NCBI GenBank assembly: GCA_042571625.1
Contig: JBHPFQ010000001.1
Location: 1-55,526, forward strand
Length of the DNA stretch: 55,526 bases
Direction of reading: 5' to 3'
Source: JBHPFQ01 sp042571625
GTDB taxonomy: Bacteria > Patescibacteriota > Minisyncoccia > Portnoybacterales > UBA2143
Part shown: piece after piece, positions 41,726 to 53,163 of the stretch
How the letters are laid out: every line of letters starts with the position of its first letter
How positions within the stretch are numbered: the stretch's first letter is position 1
The notes under the pieces: model-generated
What the model saw: the letters and a program-made list of their open reading frames with translations, nothing else
Told to the model about the DNA's origin: nothing
The model's database searches: none
Translations under genes and position numbers: made by a program

Positions 41726-41881
41726 ATGGATTTTATGGGAGAAGTAATAGCTATAATTTCGATACTTATCTGTACAGCAGTTTCCATTTATTCGGATCCA
41801 TGCTATTTAAATATAATTTTAATCACAATATTTTCGCTCTTGGCAATTATTTGTATAATTGCAGAAGCAAAAAAATACTAA
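41726..41881 (+). CDS. Small two-helix membrane protein, 51 aa
   Basis: Near-consensus promoter, AAGGAG 7 nt before ATG 41726, and a terminator 22 nt past the stop. The protein has two hydrophobic segments (MGEVIAIISILICTAVSIY and LNIILITIFSLLAIICIIA) joined by a short SDPCY turn, and ends in EAKKY. No family is recognised. It is divergent from the 35-aa gene. Two adjacent, well-expressed small-peptide genes suggest a linked role, though none is known. Confidence 0.78.
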   Translation: MDFMGEVIAIISILICTAVSIYSDPCYLNIILITIFSLLAIICIIAEAKKY

Positions 41882-41903
41882 AAAAAATACTAAATAATAA
41901 AAT

Positions 41904-41939
41904 GAGACAATCAAGTTATACTTGGTTGTCTCTTTTTTT
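41904..41939 (+). terminator. Terminator between the 51-aa gene and rodA
   Basis: A 12-bp stem GAGACAATCAAG/CTTGGTTGTCTC (one G.T pair) with a 5-nt loop and seven T on the plus strand. It probably serves both convergent genes. Confidence 0.9.
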
Positions 41940-43017
41940 AACTCCTGACATTAATACTCTGCAATATTCCTAGTCCTAAAAAAATACTTATTAAACTGCT
42001 ACCGCCATAACTTACCAATGGCAATGTTAAACCAGTAATTGGTAGAATAGCCATATTCATACCAATATTAATAAATAATTGCGCTAAGAGCATAATTGCA
42101 AAACCACTTGCAAAAAGACGAGAGAAATTATTTGAAGCGTTCAATGCAATTTTAATTATTCTCCATATTAAAAAAGCAAAAAGAATTAACAATAACAATA
42201 TACCAGCAAACCCCCTTTGCTCTGCCCAAGCCGCGAAAATAAAATCAGTATATTGTTCAGGCAAAAATTTTAAAGCAGCTTGCAATCCTCCTTCCGCGCT
42301 CTGTCCAAATAATCCGCCCGAACCAATAGTAATTAATGACTGACTAACATGATATCCACTTCCATAAGGATCTTTTTGCGGATCTAAAAAAGTAAGAATT
42401 CTTTGTTTTTGATACCCTTTCAAAATGCTAAACCAGCTTCCTGCAAACAATAAAATAATTACTAAAAATAAAATAACTAAATGGCGCATTTTTATGCCGG
42501 CGATCATAACAAGACCAAGCCAAATACAGCATAAAATAATAGAAGACCCAAAGTCCGGCTGTAATAAAACCATAATAACAGGCGTTCCAACATAAAATCC
42601 TGAAACTATTAGATGCTTAATATTATACATTTCTATATGTCTTAAAGAAAAATATTTTGCTAAAAATAAAATAATAATCAATTTAACAAATTCTATTGGC
42701 TCTAAATTAATCGGACCTAATCTAAACCAGCTGGAAGCTCCTCTAATGCTCTGACAAAATAATACGATAAACAAAAAAAATAAAGCGGACAAATAAAGAA
42801 TAATTAGAATAGAAGAATGATTTTTTAAAGCGCGATAATCAAAAAAACTTATAAATATCATAATAAACAACCCAAGGCAAAGGAAAATAATTTGCTTTTT
42901 AAGATAAAACATTGATTCAGAAGAGCCAATATTATAAATAGTAAAAAGCCCCGTCCCAGAGATGAACAAAGCAATAAAAGATAGATGCCAATCAATTTTC
43001 CTAAAATGATTGTACAT
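41938..43017 (-). CDS. rodA: Rod-shape SEDS glycosyltransferase RodA
   Basis: Polymerises lipid II for the lateral wall with PBP2. About ten membrane helices. Family segments include RGASSWFRLGPINLEPIEFVK, PDFGSSIIL, the large periplasmic loop with AWAEQRGFAGI, and LPITGLTLPLVSYGGSSLI near the end. ATG 43017 (359 aa) is chosen because the longer frame begins with TTG. It overlaps the upstream gene by 17 nt. Confidence 0.95.
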   Translation of the reverse strand: MYNHFRKIDWHLSFIALFISGTGLFTIYNIGSSESMFYLKKQIIFLCLGLFIMIFISFFDYRALKNHSSILIILYLSALFFLFIVLFCQSIRGASSWFRLGPINLEPIEFVKLIIILFLAKYFSLRHIEMYNIKHLIVSGFYVGTPVIMVLLQPDFGSSIILCCIWLGLVMIAGIKMRHLVILFLVIILLFAGSWFSILKGYQKQRILTFLDPQKDPYGSGYHVSQSLITIGSGGLFGQSAEGGLQAALKFLPEQYTDFIFAAWAEQRGFAGILLLLILFAFLIWRIIKIALNASNNFSRLFASGFAIMLLAQLFINIGMNMAILPITGLTLPLVSYGGSSLISIFLGLGILQSINVRS

Positions 43018-43750
43018 AAATATTGGTTTCTGCTTCTGCCTCAACAAATGCTACATTGCCAGATATTTCCTTAAACCACACAACCGCGAAATCTCTTTCT
43101 TGCCCAGCTGGCAAGGTTTCTATTTTTGCAATATTTAATCCAATTAATTTTTTAGAAGAATCAAATAATAAGATATTTATATCAACATTGTTGAAATTTA
43201 AATCGGTCTTGTTTATTAAAATACCCTTAACTTTGTTTTGGCTATATTCTTTTTGTATTACTGCTAGTTGAGGAATTTGTTCTGACAATTTTTGCCATAC
43301 AATCCTTCCAAATGATATTTTAATATCTCTCACAACGTCAGAACTTTCAATCTTTAATTCAATTATATATTTTGTTTGGTTCGGAAGAACAAAAGTCGCA
43401 CCTGAACGATTACCAACTAATTCATCATATTGATTATATAATTCTAATTTATAAGGAATATATCCGCTTCCTGAATTTTGATTTGGATTTTTAATTTTAA
43501 TCGCCGCATCATAAAAATTACCCTGCGATAATATAGCTTCTGATGATAAAATATCAATATCTTCTGGATAAATTATTTCACATGAAGAACAAACTCCACC
43601 GCAATCAATATTTTCCTCATTCTGATTTTGTATTCCATCAAAGCACGAAGAAACTGGCTTTACAATATAATAAATTACAAAGCCAATCATTGATAAAATG
43701 ATAACAGAAATCAAAACAATAAATATTTGCTTGATTGAACGTTTACTCAT
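43001..43750 (-). CDS. Membrane-anchored protein with Cys-rich calcium/metal-like motif
   Basis: 249 residues: a basic start, one membrane helix (about 8-30), then CFDGIQNQNEENIDCGGVCSSCE, a Cys/Asp/Asn motif seen after the anchor in many extracytoplasmic proteins of Patescibacteria and archaea, and a beta-rich remainder resembling an immunoglobulin-like fold. It is likely exported and disulfide- or metal-stabilised. It overlaps rodA, so an envelope role is plausible, but no function is known. Confidence 0.75.
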   Translation of the reverse strand: MSKRSIKQIFIVLISVIILSMIGFVIYYIVKPVSSCFDGIQNQNEENIDCGGVCSSCEIIYPEDIDILSSEAILSQGNFYDAAIKIKNPNQNSGSGYIPYKLELYNQYDELVGNRSGATFVLPNQTKYIIELKIESSDVVRDIKISFGRIVWQKLSEQIPQLAVIQKEYSQNKVKGILINKTDLNFNNVDINILLFDSSKKLIGLNIAKIETLPAGQERDFAVVWFKEISGNVAFVEAEAETNIYVQSF

Positions 43751-43759
43751 AATTAATTA

Positions 43760-43789
43760 AAAGCTCTTACAATAATTATAAGAGCTTTC
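43760..43789 (-). terminator. Terminator after 5S rRNA
   Basis: Stem AAGCTCTTA/TAAGAGCTT, then TTTTAATT on the minus strand. It contains TATAAT, and with TTGCGT 17 nt upstream may also act as a promoter for the next gene. Confidence 0.8.
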
Positions 43790-43798
43790 TTTCTTAAA

Positions 43799-43919
43799 CG
43801 CAAATACGGGGACTACCTACTTTCGCGGCAAAGCCACTATCATCGGCCTTGGAGAATTTCACTTCTGTGTTCAGAATGGGAACAGGTGGGGCATCTCCAG
43901 CATAATCCCCATATTTGCG
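43799..43919 (-). rRNA. rrf: 5S ribosomal RNA
   Basis: The terminal helix CGCAAATA..GGGG/CCCC..TATTTGCG closes a 121-nt molecule with the conserved loop C region CCCATTCTGAACACAGAAG and the GCCGATGATAGTG segment. It lies about 67 nt after the 23S 3' end. Confidence 0.95.
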
Positions 43920-43986
43920 TTCAAAAAAATTACATATAAAAATTAGAAAATTAACCCTAATGAATTTGATTAAACAATCAAATTTT

Positions 43987-46960
<2,974 letters not shown>

Positions 46961-47040
46961 AAAATTTGATTATAATCAAATTTCATAGAGTTAATTTTCT
47001 AATTTTTATACAAGACGTTTATTCAATTATAAAAAAACTG

Positions 47041-47072
47041 AACAAAAAAACCGCTTCAAACGGTCTTTTTGT
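47041..47072 (-). terminator. Terminator between the membrane-protein gene and 23S
   Basis: AACAAAAA.ACCG pairs with CGGT.TTTTTGTT around a 7-nt loop and has a T run on the minus strand. It should end transcripts coming from the 16S side or from the inserted gene. Confidence 0.75.
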
Positions 47073-47206
47073 TTTATCAGACCTTGCCAAAACTGATTTC
47101 TATCAAAATTATCCAAACGTATCTTTACTGTCTGATGTATGATACACCTGTTTGCTATTTCATGTCAAGATCTTAATTATTTGACAAAATAAAAAAATAT
47201 AAAATC

Positions 47207-47890
47207 TTATTTTTCCGCAATATTTTTTCTCATTTTTTCTAAGATTTGGCTAGCCAAATCTTTTCCACCTAAACCGAATGAAAGACCTACACTAATTGCT
47301 AAAGCCGCAACCAAACCAGTGAAAATTGTCTGCATTAAAGCAGGAACAATTCCTAATTGGATTAAAGCAGCTAGAATAGCAAAAATTAATATGCCCCACT
47401 TAGCTACTCCACTTAAAGCGCTTGACGATCCTAATCCTGCTGTATCAACGCTAGCTTTCACTATTTTTCCTAAAACATTAGCAATTAAAACTCCTGCAAG
47501 CAGAATGAAAACAGCTACAATTAATCTAGGAATGTATAAAAGAATCTGTCCTAAAAATTCTGTAATTTGTGCTAACCCTAATATATCAGTAGAAGCCATT
47601 AAAAATACGATTATGAAAAACCACTTAACAAGCTCTCCAATAAACTTGCTTGAGTTTAATTTCATATTTGCTCTGCTCAAACTTTTCTTAAATCCAATCC
47701 TCTCCAAAATTTGATCAACTCTTAACATCTGAATAATCTGTCCTGCAAGTTTTCCTAAAATTTCAGCAACAAACCAACCAAATATAAAGACAACAATAGC
47801 CCCTAATAAATTTGGCAAAAAACTCATAAAACCAGACCAAAGTGCTTGAAAAGAAGTTGTTATAACTTCTCCCCATGTTTGTATCATCAT
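47207..47890 (-). CDS. Mechanosensitive-channel-related membrane protein (TM_helix repeats)
   Basis: 227 residues with about five membrane helices. The repeated 'LPNLLGAIVVFIFGWFVAEI ... LGKLAGQII' and 'IPRLIVAVFILLAGVLIANVLGKIV' units match the conserved TM_helix module found alone or beside MscS channels. The GLGGKDLASQILEKM ending is also typical of MscS-like proteins. It lacks the MscS beta domain, so gating activity is unsure. AAAGGGGGTG lies before ATG 47890. The gene sits inside the 16S-23S interval with its own terminator. Confidence 0.85.
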   Translation of the reverse strand: MMIQTWGEVITTSFQALWSGFMSFLPNLLGAIVVFIFGWFVAEILGKLAGQIIQMLRVDQILERIGFKKSLSRANMKLNSSKFIGELVKWFFIIVFLMASTDILGLAQITEFLGQILLYIPRLIVAVFILLAGVLIANVLGKIVKASVDTAGLGSSSALSGVAKWGILIFAILAALIQLGIVPALMQTIFTGLVAALAISVGLSFGLGGKDLASQILEKMRKNIAEK

Positions 47891-48004
47891 TTATTTTCAC
47901 CCCCTTTCATATATAAGATTAATTAACTATTTTCAAATCCGTATATTTTTTACTTATTATTATAATAGCATAAAAGGCAAGAAAATGCCTGTGGATAAAA
48001 TAAA

Positions 48005-48080
48005 TGTGGGCGGAGGAAGTCACCCGAAGGGTGAGAACTTCCCGTTCAATCTTTCATATTTCTATTGTGGGCGGAGGAAG
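48005..48080 (-). repeat. Partial duplication of the tRNA-Ile 3' end
   Basis: TGTGGGCGGAGGAAG (plus strand) occurs at 48005-48019 and again at 48066-48080, the acceptor/T-arm end of tRNA-Ile. AACTTCCC follows both. The first copy has a hairpin (TCACCC..GGGTGA) in place of the T loop and no tRNA body. Confidence 0.7.
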
Positions 48081-48139
48081 AATCGAACTTCCCACCTCTT
48101 CTTTATCAGAGAAGCGTTCTACCACTGAACTACCCGCCC
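48068..48139 (-). tRNA. tRNA-Ile(GAT)
   Basis: Acceptor GGGCGGG/TCCGCCC, anticodon stem CTTCT/AGAAG with loop CTGATAA (anticodon GAT), T arm with AAGTTCGATTCTT, discriminator A. CCA is not encoded (CAA follows). This is the usual tRNA of a 16S-23S spacer. Confidence 0.95.
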
Positions 48140-48146
48140 TAAAAAA

Positions 48147-48221
48147 TGGTGCGCGGACCTGGAGTTGAACCAGATACAATACAGCCCGGTTAAGCTGCCC
48201 TATCCGTTTAGTTGTCCGCGC
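48147..48221 (-). tRNA. tRNA-like element, anticodon unresolved (possible pseudo-tRNA)
   Basis: A perfect acceptor stem GCGCGGA/TCCGCGC, a good T arm (TCTGG-TTCAACT-CCAGG), discriminator A and encoded CCA look like a tRNA. However, position 8 is C rather than U, the D arm is short and poorly paired, and the anticodon arm (GCAGC..GCTGT) leaves an 8-nt loop TTAACCGG, or 6 nt if a T.G pair closes it. No standard anticodon can be assigned. It lies 7 nt from tRNA-Ile, between it and 16S. Confidence 0.55.
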
Positions 48222-48280
48222 ATTTCTTATAAGAATAATAACAAAAAAAACCTACCGAAGCAAGTTTCTTTTGTTATAAA

Positions 48281-48304
48281 AATTGTAATCTTATGCAGTT
48301 GCCC
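48281..48304 (-). other. 3' arm of the 16S processing stem
   Basis: Complementary over 24 nt (one C/A mismatch and one G.U pair) to 50136-50159, the 5' arm. Together they loop out the 16S RNA for an RNase III-type cut. Hairpins CCCGTC/GACGGG and a TTGAGATA inverted repeat fill 48305-48470. Confidence 0.8.
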
Positions 48305-48474
48305 ATGCCTTAATCATCTAAATTTTAATTTAGTATTGATTAAGAGCATCCCGTCGTATGACGGGAGTAGCCGACATTTAGGGCTGTTCGGCCAATACCC
48401 TAGGATTGAGATAAGAATTCTATATCTCAATTCTAATCGACACCCCAACTCTTTAATAAAAATTAAAAAATTAG

Positions 48475-49964
<1,490 letters not shown>

Positions 49965-50135
49965 GATGAAAGCAATGAATCTTTTTTAAACCCTGTCGAA
50001 TGACAGGGCAAAAAGACACATCATCCCGTTATACAACGGGACGCTCTTGTTTGTAACCGCTAACGCGGACAAACAAGGCGAACTCTCAATAAAAAATTTT
50101 TCAAAAAATAAAAATTTTCAAAAAAAAATTAGTTT

Positions 50136-50159
50136 GGGCAACTGCATAAAATTGCAATT
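50136..50159 (-). other. 5' arm of the 16S processing stem and leader
   Basis: Pairs with 48281-48304. Between it and 16S (49965-50135) the leader has three hairpins (CCCTGTC/GACAGGG; TCCCGT/ACGGGA; CTTGTTTGT/ACAAACAAG) and no gene. Confidence 0.8.
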
Positions 50160-50196
50160 GCTATTGCTGGTATTTAATTTTTAGGAAACTAATGAA

Positions 50197-50225
50197 ATGA
50201 TATACTATCTTAACTTTCGTGTCAA
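50197..50225 (-). promoter_or_regulatory. 16S rRNA operon promoter
   Basis: TTGACA (50225-50220), 17 nt, TATCAT (50202-50197). The -35 box lies within the last codons of trmD. Start expected near 50190. Confidence 0.75.
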
Positions 50226-50852
50226 CTGCTTCTTCCACTTTTCAATTTCCTTATGATTTCCAGATAAAAGAACTTCTGGAGCTCTCCAATTTTTAAAAAT
50301 TTCAGGACGAGTATATTGCGGATATTCAATAATTTTATCTTTTGAAAAACTTTCTTCTCTTAAAGATTCTTTTGTTATAACTCCTGGAATTAAACGTGAA
50401 ATAGCATCAACCATAATCATCGCAGGCAATTCTCCGCCGGTTAAAACATAATCGCCAATAGAAACTTCTTCGTCCGCAATATGCTCAGCCACGCGCTCAT
50501 CAACTCCCTCGTACCTACCACATATTAAAATAATATTATCTAATTTAGAAAATTTTCTCGCCATTTTCTGATCAAATTTTTTCCCTTTAGCAGATAATAA
50601 TATAGTCTTTATTTTCTTATTTTTCTTTTTAATATCTTCAACCGCCTTATAAATCGGCTCCACCATCATAACCATTCCTGCTCCACCTCCGTATGGTTTA
50701 TCATCAACATGTTTAAATTTGTCGCTCGCATAATCTCTTAAATTAATAGTATTAATTTTTATTAATTCTTTTTTTTGCGCACGGCCAATAATACTTTCAT
50801 TAAAATATGAACCAAAAATATTAGGGAAAATTGTAATAATATTAAATGTCAT
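50205..50852 (-). CDS. trmD: tRNA (guanine-37-N1)-methyltransferase TrmD
   Basis: Makes m1G37 to hold reading frame. It has the SPOUT knot signatures ILICGRYEGVDERV and GDYVLTGGELPAMIMVDAI, the start FNIITIFPNIFGSYF, and the C-terminal PQYTRPEIFKNWRAPEVLLSGNH. At 215 residues it is slightly short of the usual 230-250. The rimM and rplS genes that usually flank it are absent. The rRNA promoter overlaps its 3' end. Confidence 0.97.
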   Translation of the reverse strand: MTFNIITIFPNIFGSYFNESIIGRAQKKELIKINTINLRDYASDKFKHVDDKPYGGGAGMVMMVEPIYKAVEDIKKKNKKIKTILLSAKGKKFDQKMARKFSKLDNIILICGRYEGVDERVAEHIADEEVSIGDYVLTGGELPAMIMVDAISRLIPGVITKESLREESFSKDKIIEYPQYTRPEIFKNWRAPEVLLSGNHKEIEKWKKQLTRKLR

Positions 50853-50860
50853 CTATATAA

Positions 50861-50894
50861 GCAAAAACCACACTTATTATAGCGCGGTTTTTGC
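50861..50894 (-). terminator. Hairpin between khpA and trmD
   Basis: GCAAAAACC(GCGCT)/(AGTGT)GGTTTTTGC pairs fully on the minus strand using G.U pairs. It contains TATAAT in the loop, so it could be a terminator, a promoter for trmD, or both. Confidence 0.5.
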
Positions 50895-50918
50895 GATTAA
50901 CAAAATAATCAATGAAGA

Positions 50919-51278
50919 TTACAGTTTAAGGTCGCCGACTACTTCATCAACATCCTTATTAGATTCAATAGAAGCAGCTGTTGCTCCTTCTCTAGGAGCT
51001 CTTCCTCCAGCTGGCTCTTCAATCTTTAGATTAATCCGAGCATTATTCTTAGCTCCGATTACTCTTAAAAGAGTTCTTACTGCCTTAGCAGTAGATCCCT
51101 GTCGGCCAATAATCTGACCCATGTCTTCTGGATGAACCTTAAGAGTCAAAAGGACTCCCATTTCATCTATACGTCTTTCGACTACGACATCGTCAACGTG
51201 GTCAACAATTGATTTTATAACGAACTCAATAAATTCTTGATCTGCAGGTGTCTTTGTCATACTTTCTAATTTATTCAT
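50919..51278 (-). CDS. khpA: KH-domain RNA-binding protein KhpA
   Basis: A single KH domain with the GxxG-type loop in IIGRQGSTAKAVRTLLRVIG, preceded by VIKSIVDHVDDVVVERRIDE as in the KhpA/YlqC family, which acts in RNA binding and cell-size control with KhpB. The C-terminal ~35 residues are a variable tail. I use ATG 51278 (119 aa). A TTG 15 nt upstream and an ATG at 51260 are possible starts. Placement after rpsP and before trmD is conserved in many bacteria. Confidence 0.92.
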   Translation of the reverse strand: MNKLESMTKTPADQEFIEFVIKSIVDHVDDVVVERRIDEMGVLLTLKVHPEDMGQIIGRQGSTAKAVRTLLRVIGAKNNARINLKIEEPAGGRAPREGATAASIESNKDVDEVVGDLKL

Positions 51279-51319
51279 TATCTTTAATATCAAGCAGTCC
51301 GACCTTTGCTTTACGACTG

Positions 51320-51730
51320 CTATTCTTTTTCAATTTTACTCTTTTGGTCTGATTTGTCAATATTAGATTCTTCTTTAGTTTCCTCTGATTTATCATCCTT
51401 TTCATCTGATTTGATCTCTTTTTCAGATTCTTCATTTTTATCTTCAGTTTCTCCTTTTTTCTTTAATCTAATCTTTTTCTTAATCTTATCTCCCTTAATT
51501 ACTTCTTGACTAATTAATAAATTATGAACAGTATCAGATGTTTTTACACCCTGAGAAAGCCAATATTGTATTCTTTCTTTCTTCAAACTAGTTTCTTTTA
51601 AGCGCGGATTATAACTTCCTAAAATTTCCAAAGCTTTTCCACTTTTTGGTCCTGCTGTTTTCTGCGTTAAAATAACTCTGAAACTTGAAGAGTTTTTTTT
51701 GCCTGTTTTAATTAAACGAATTATTAACAT
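51320..51730 (-). CDS. rpsP: 30S ribosomal protein S16 with acidic C-terminal tail
   Basis: The S16 core (MLIIRLIKTGKKNSSSFRVI, LGSYNPRLKETSLKKERIQYWLSQGVKTSDTVHNLL) ends near residue 80. A further ~55 residues of Lys/Glu/Asp/Ser low-complexity sequence bring it to 136, well beyond the usual 80-100. The tail may reach out from the small subunit. It lies 4 nt after rnc. Confidence 0.95.
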   Translation of the reverse strand: MLIIRLIKTGKKNSSSFRVILTQKTAGPKSGKALEILGSYNPRLKETSLKKERIQYWLSQGVKTSDTVHNLLISQEVIKGDKIKKKIRLKKKGETEDKNEESEKEIKSDEKDDKSEETKEESNIDKSDQKSKIEKE

Positions 51731-51734
51731 AATA

Positions 51735-52421
51735 TTAATTCCATCCTTTCTTTTTTAGCGCATTTTTAGCTGCATCCATTTGAGCATTTTGTTTAGAGAC
51801 TCCCTCGCCCTCGGCAATCAAATCTTTTCCAATATAAGCTCCAACAATAAAATGTTTTTCATGGTCAGGTCCTGATTCTTTAATAACCTTATAATTAGGA
51901 GTTATCCCTAAATGCTCTTGTGATTTTTCTTGAAAACAACTTTTTGAATCTCGATAGAGCTTTTGATTTAATATTTTTGGAAGCTCTTTTAAAATATTTT
52001 TTTCTATAAACTTACTAGATGTCTCATATCCTTGGTCTAAATAAATCGCTCCTATAAGTGCTTCAAGCGCATCCGCTAATATGAATTTCCTTGCGCGTCC
52101 AGTATCTTTCTTCTCCCCCTTACTTAACAATAAATAATTATCAATATCTAATTTTTTTGCGACATCAGACAACATACTTGCATTAACTAAAGCCGCGCGC
52201 CAAGAGGTGAGATCGCCTTCCGGATTAGGATATTTACAATAAAGATTTTCTGTAACGACCATCTCTAAAACAGCATCTCCTAAAAATTCTAGCCGTTCGT
52301 TATGTTCTAAATAAAAATCAGGATTCTCATTCAAATATGAACGATGAATCATTGCTTGCTGAAGCAAATCCACATTATTGAATTTAATCTTTAATTTTTT
52401 TTCTAAATTAGATAAATTCAT
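51735..52421 (-). CDS. rnc: Ribonuclease III
   Basis: Cuts double-stranded RNA, including the long 16S processing stem seen here. The signature ERLEFLGDAVLEMVV (42-56), with catalytic acidic residues, is followed by the second acidic pair in LADALEALIGAIYLDQG and a C-terminal dsRBD (KSCFQEKSQEHLGITPNYKV to AAKNALKK). At 228 residues it is complete. It directly abuts nusB. Confidence 0.97.
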   Translation of the reverse strand: MNLSNLEKKLKIKFNNVDLLQQAMIHRSYLNENPDFYLEHNERLEFLGDAVLEMVVTENLYCKYPNPEGDLTSWRAALVNASMLSDVAKKLDIDNYLLLSKGEKKDTGRARKFILADALEALIGAIYLDQGYETSSKFIEKNILKELPKILNQKLYRDSKSCFQEKSQEHLGITPNYKVIKESGPDHEKHFIVGAYIGKDLIAEGEGVSKQNAQMDAAKNALKKKGWN

Positions 52422-52859
52422 TTATTCATCCTTTCCCGGCTCTCCTATCTCTCTATATATTGTTCCAAGAACTCCATTTATAAACTTTCCAGACGATTCT
52501 CCGCCAAATGTCTTAGCAAGCTCAATCGCTTCGTTAATCGCAACTTTAGGAGGCACCTCATCCCGATTTCCAAATAAAAGCTCGTATAATCCAATTCGTA
52601 AAATATTACGATCAACAATTGTAATTTGATCAATCGGCCATTCTGGAGCTGACTTTTCAATAATCTTATCTATTTTAAGCAAATTATCAATTACTCCTTT
52701 AACTATCTGAAAAACAAAATCAGAGCTTTTAACCCCCGGCCCAAATTCTTTTATATTGCGATTAACAATTTCCTTTAATCTATTATTATCCATGCAATTA
52801 AAATCCCACTCATAGAGTGATTGCATCGCAATACTTCTTAAAAGATGACGATTAGCCAT
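52422..52859 (-). CDS. nusB: Transcription antitermination factor NusB
   Basis: An all-helical RNA-binding protein that with S10 helps rRNA transcription run to the end. The 145-residue length is normal. It has RHLLRSIAMQSLYEWDF at the start and the family's VDRNILRIGLYELLF and PPKVAINEAIELAKTFGGESSGKFINGVLG. It sits in an operon that ends at the rRNA genes it serves. Confidence 0.96.
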   Translation of the reverse strand: MANRHLLRSIAMQSLYEWDFNCMDNNRLKEIVNRNIKEFGPGVKSSDFVFQIVKGVIDNLLKIDKIIEKSAPEWPIDQITIVDRNILRIGLYELLFGNRDEVPPKVAINEAIELAKTFGGESSGKFINGVLGTIYREIGEPGKDE

Positions 52860-52874
52860 ATTAAAATTGAAAAA

Positions 52875-53162
52875 TTACTTTTTAGATAGTCCTTCTATGC
52901 TCAAATTTTTTCCTTCTACTGATTCATTGCTTTTTTTATCTGCCATTTCTTTTTCTTTTCTCTTTCGTTCTTTTTTATCTAATTTTGCTAAAACATCAAT
53001 AACTTCTCTACCAGCATAAGTTCCACAATTTGAACACATCCGATGAGGCAAAATAGGACTATTACATTTTGGACACAAAGAAACTTTCTTATCTTTTAAT
53101 TTAAGATGAGACCGCCTTCTATCCCTTCTTGATTTTGTATGTCTTTGTTTTGGAGCCGCCAT
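52875..53162 (-). CDS. rpmF: 50S ribosomal protein L32 with C-terminal tail
   Basis: MAAPKQRHTKSRRDRRRSHLK is the classic L32 start, and CPKCNSPILPHRMCSNCGTY is the zinc ribbon. About 40 extra charged residues (KKERKRKEKEMADKK and on) extend it to 95, where 56-60 is common. It lies 1 nt after htrA. Confidence 0.95.
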   Translation of the reverse strand: MAAPKQRHTKSRRDRRRSHLKLKDKKVSLCPKCNSPILPHRMCSNCGTYAGREVIDVLAKLDKKERKRKEKEMADKKSNESVEGKNLSIEGLSKK

Positions 53163-53163
53163 A

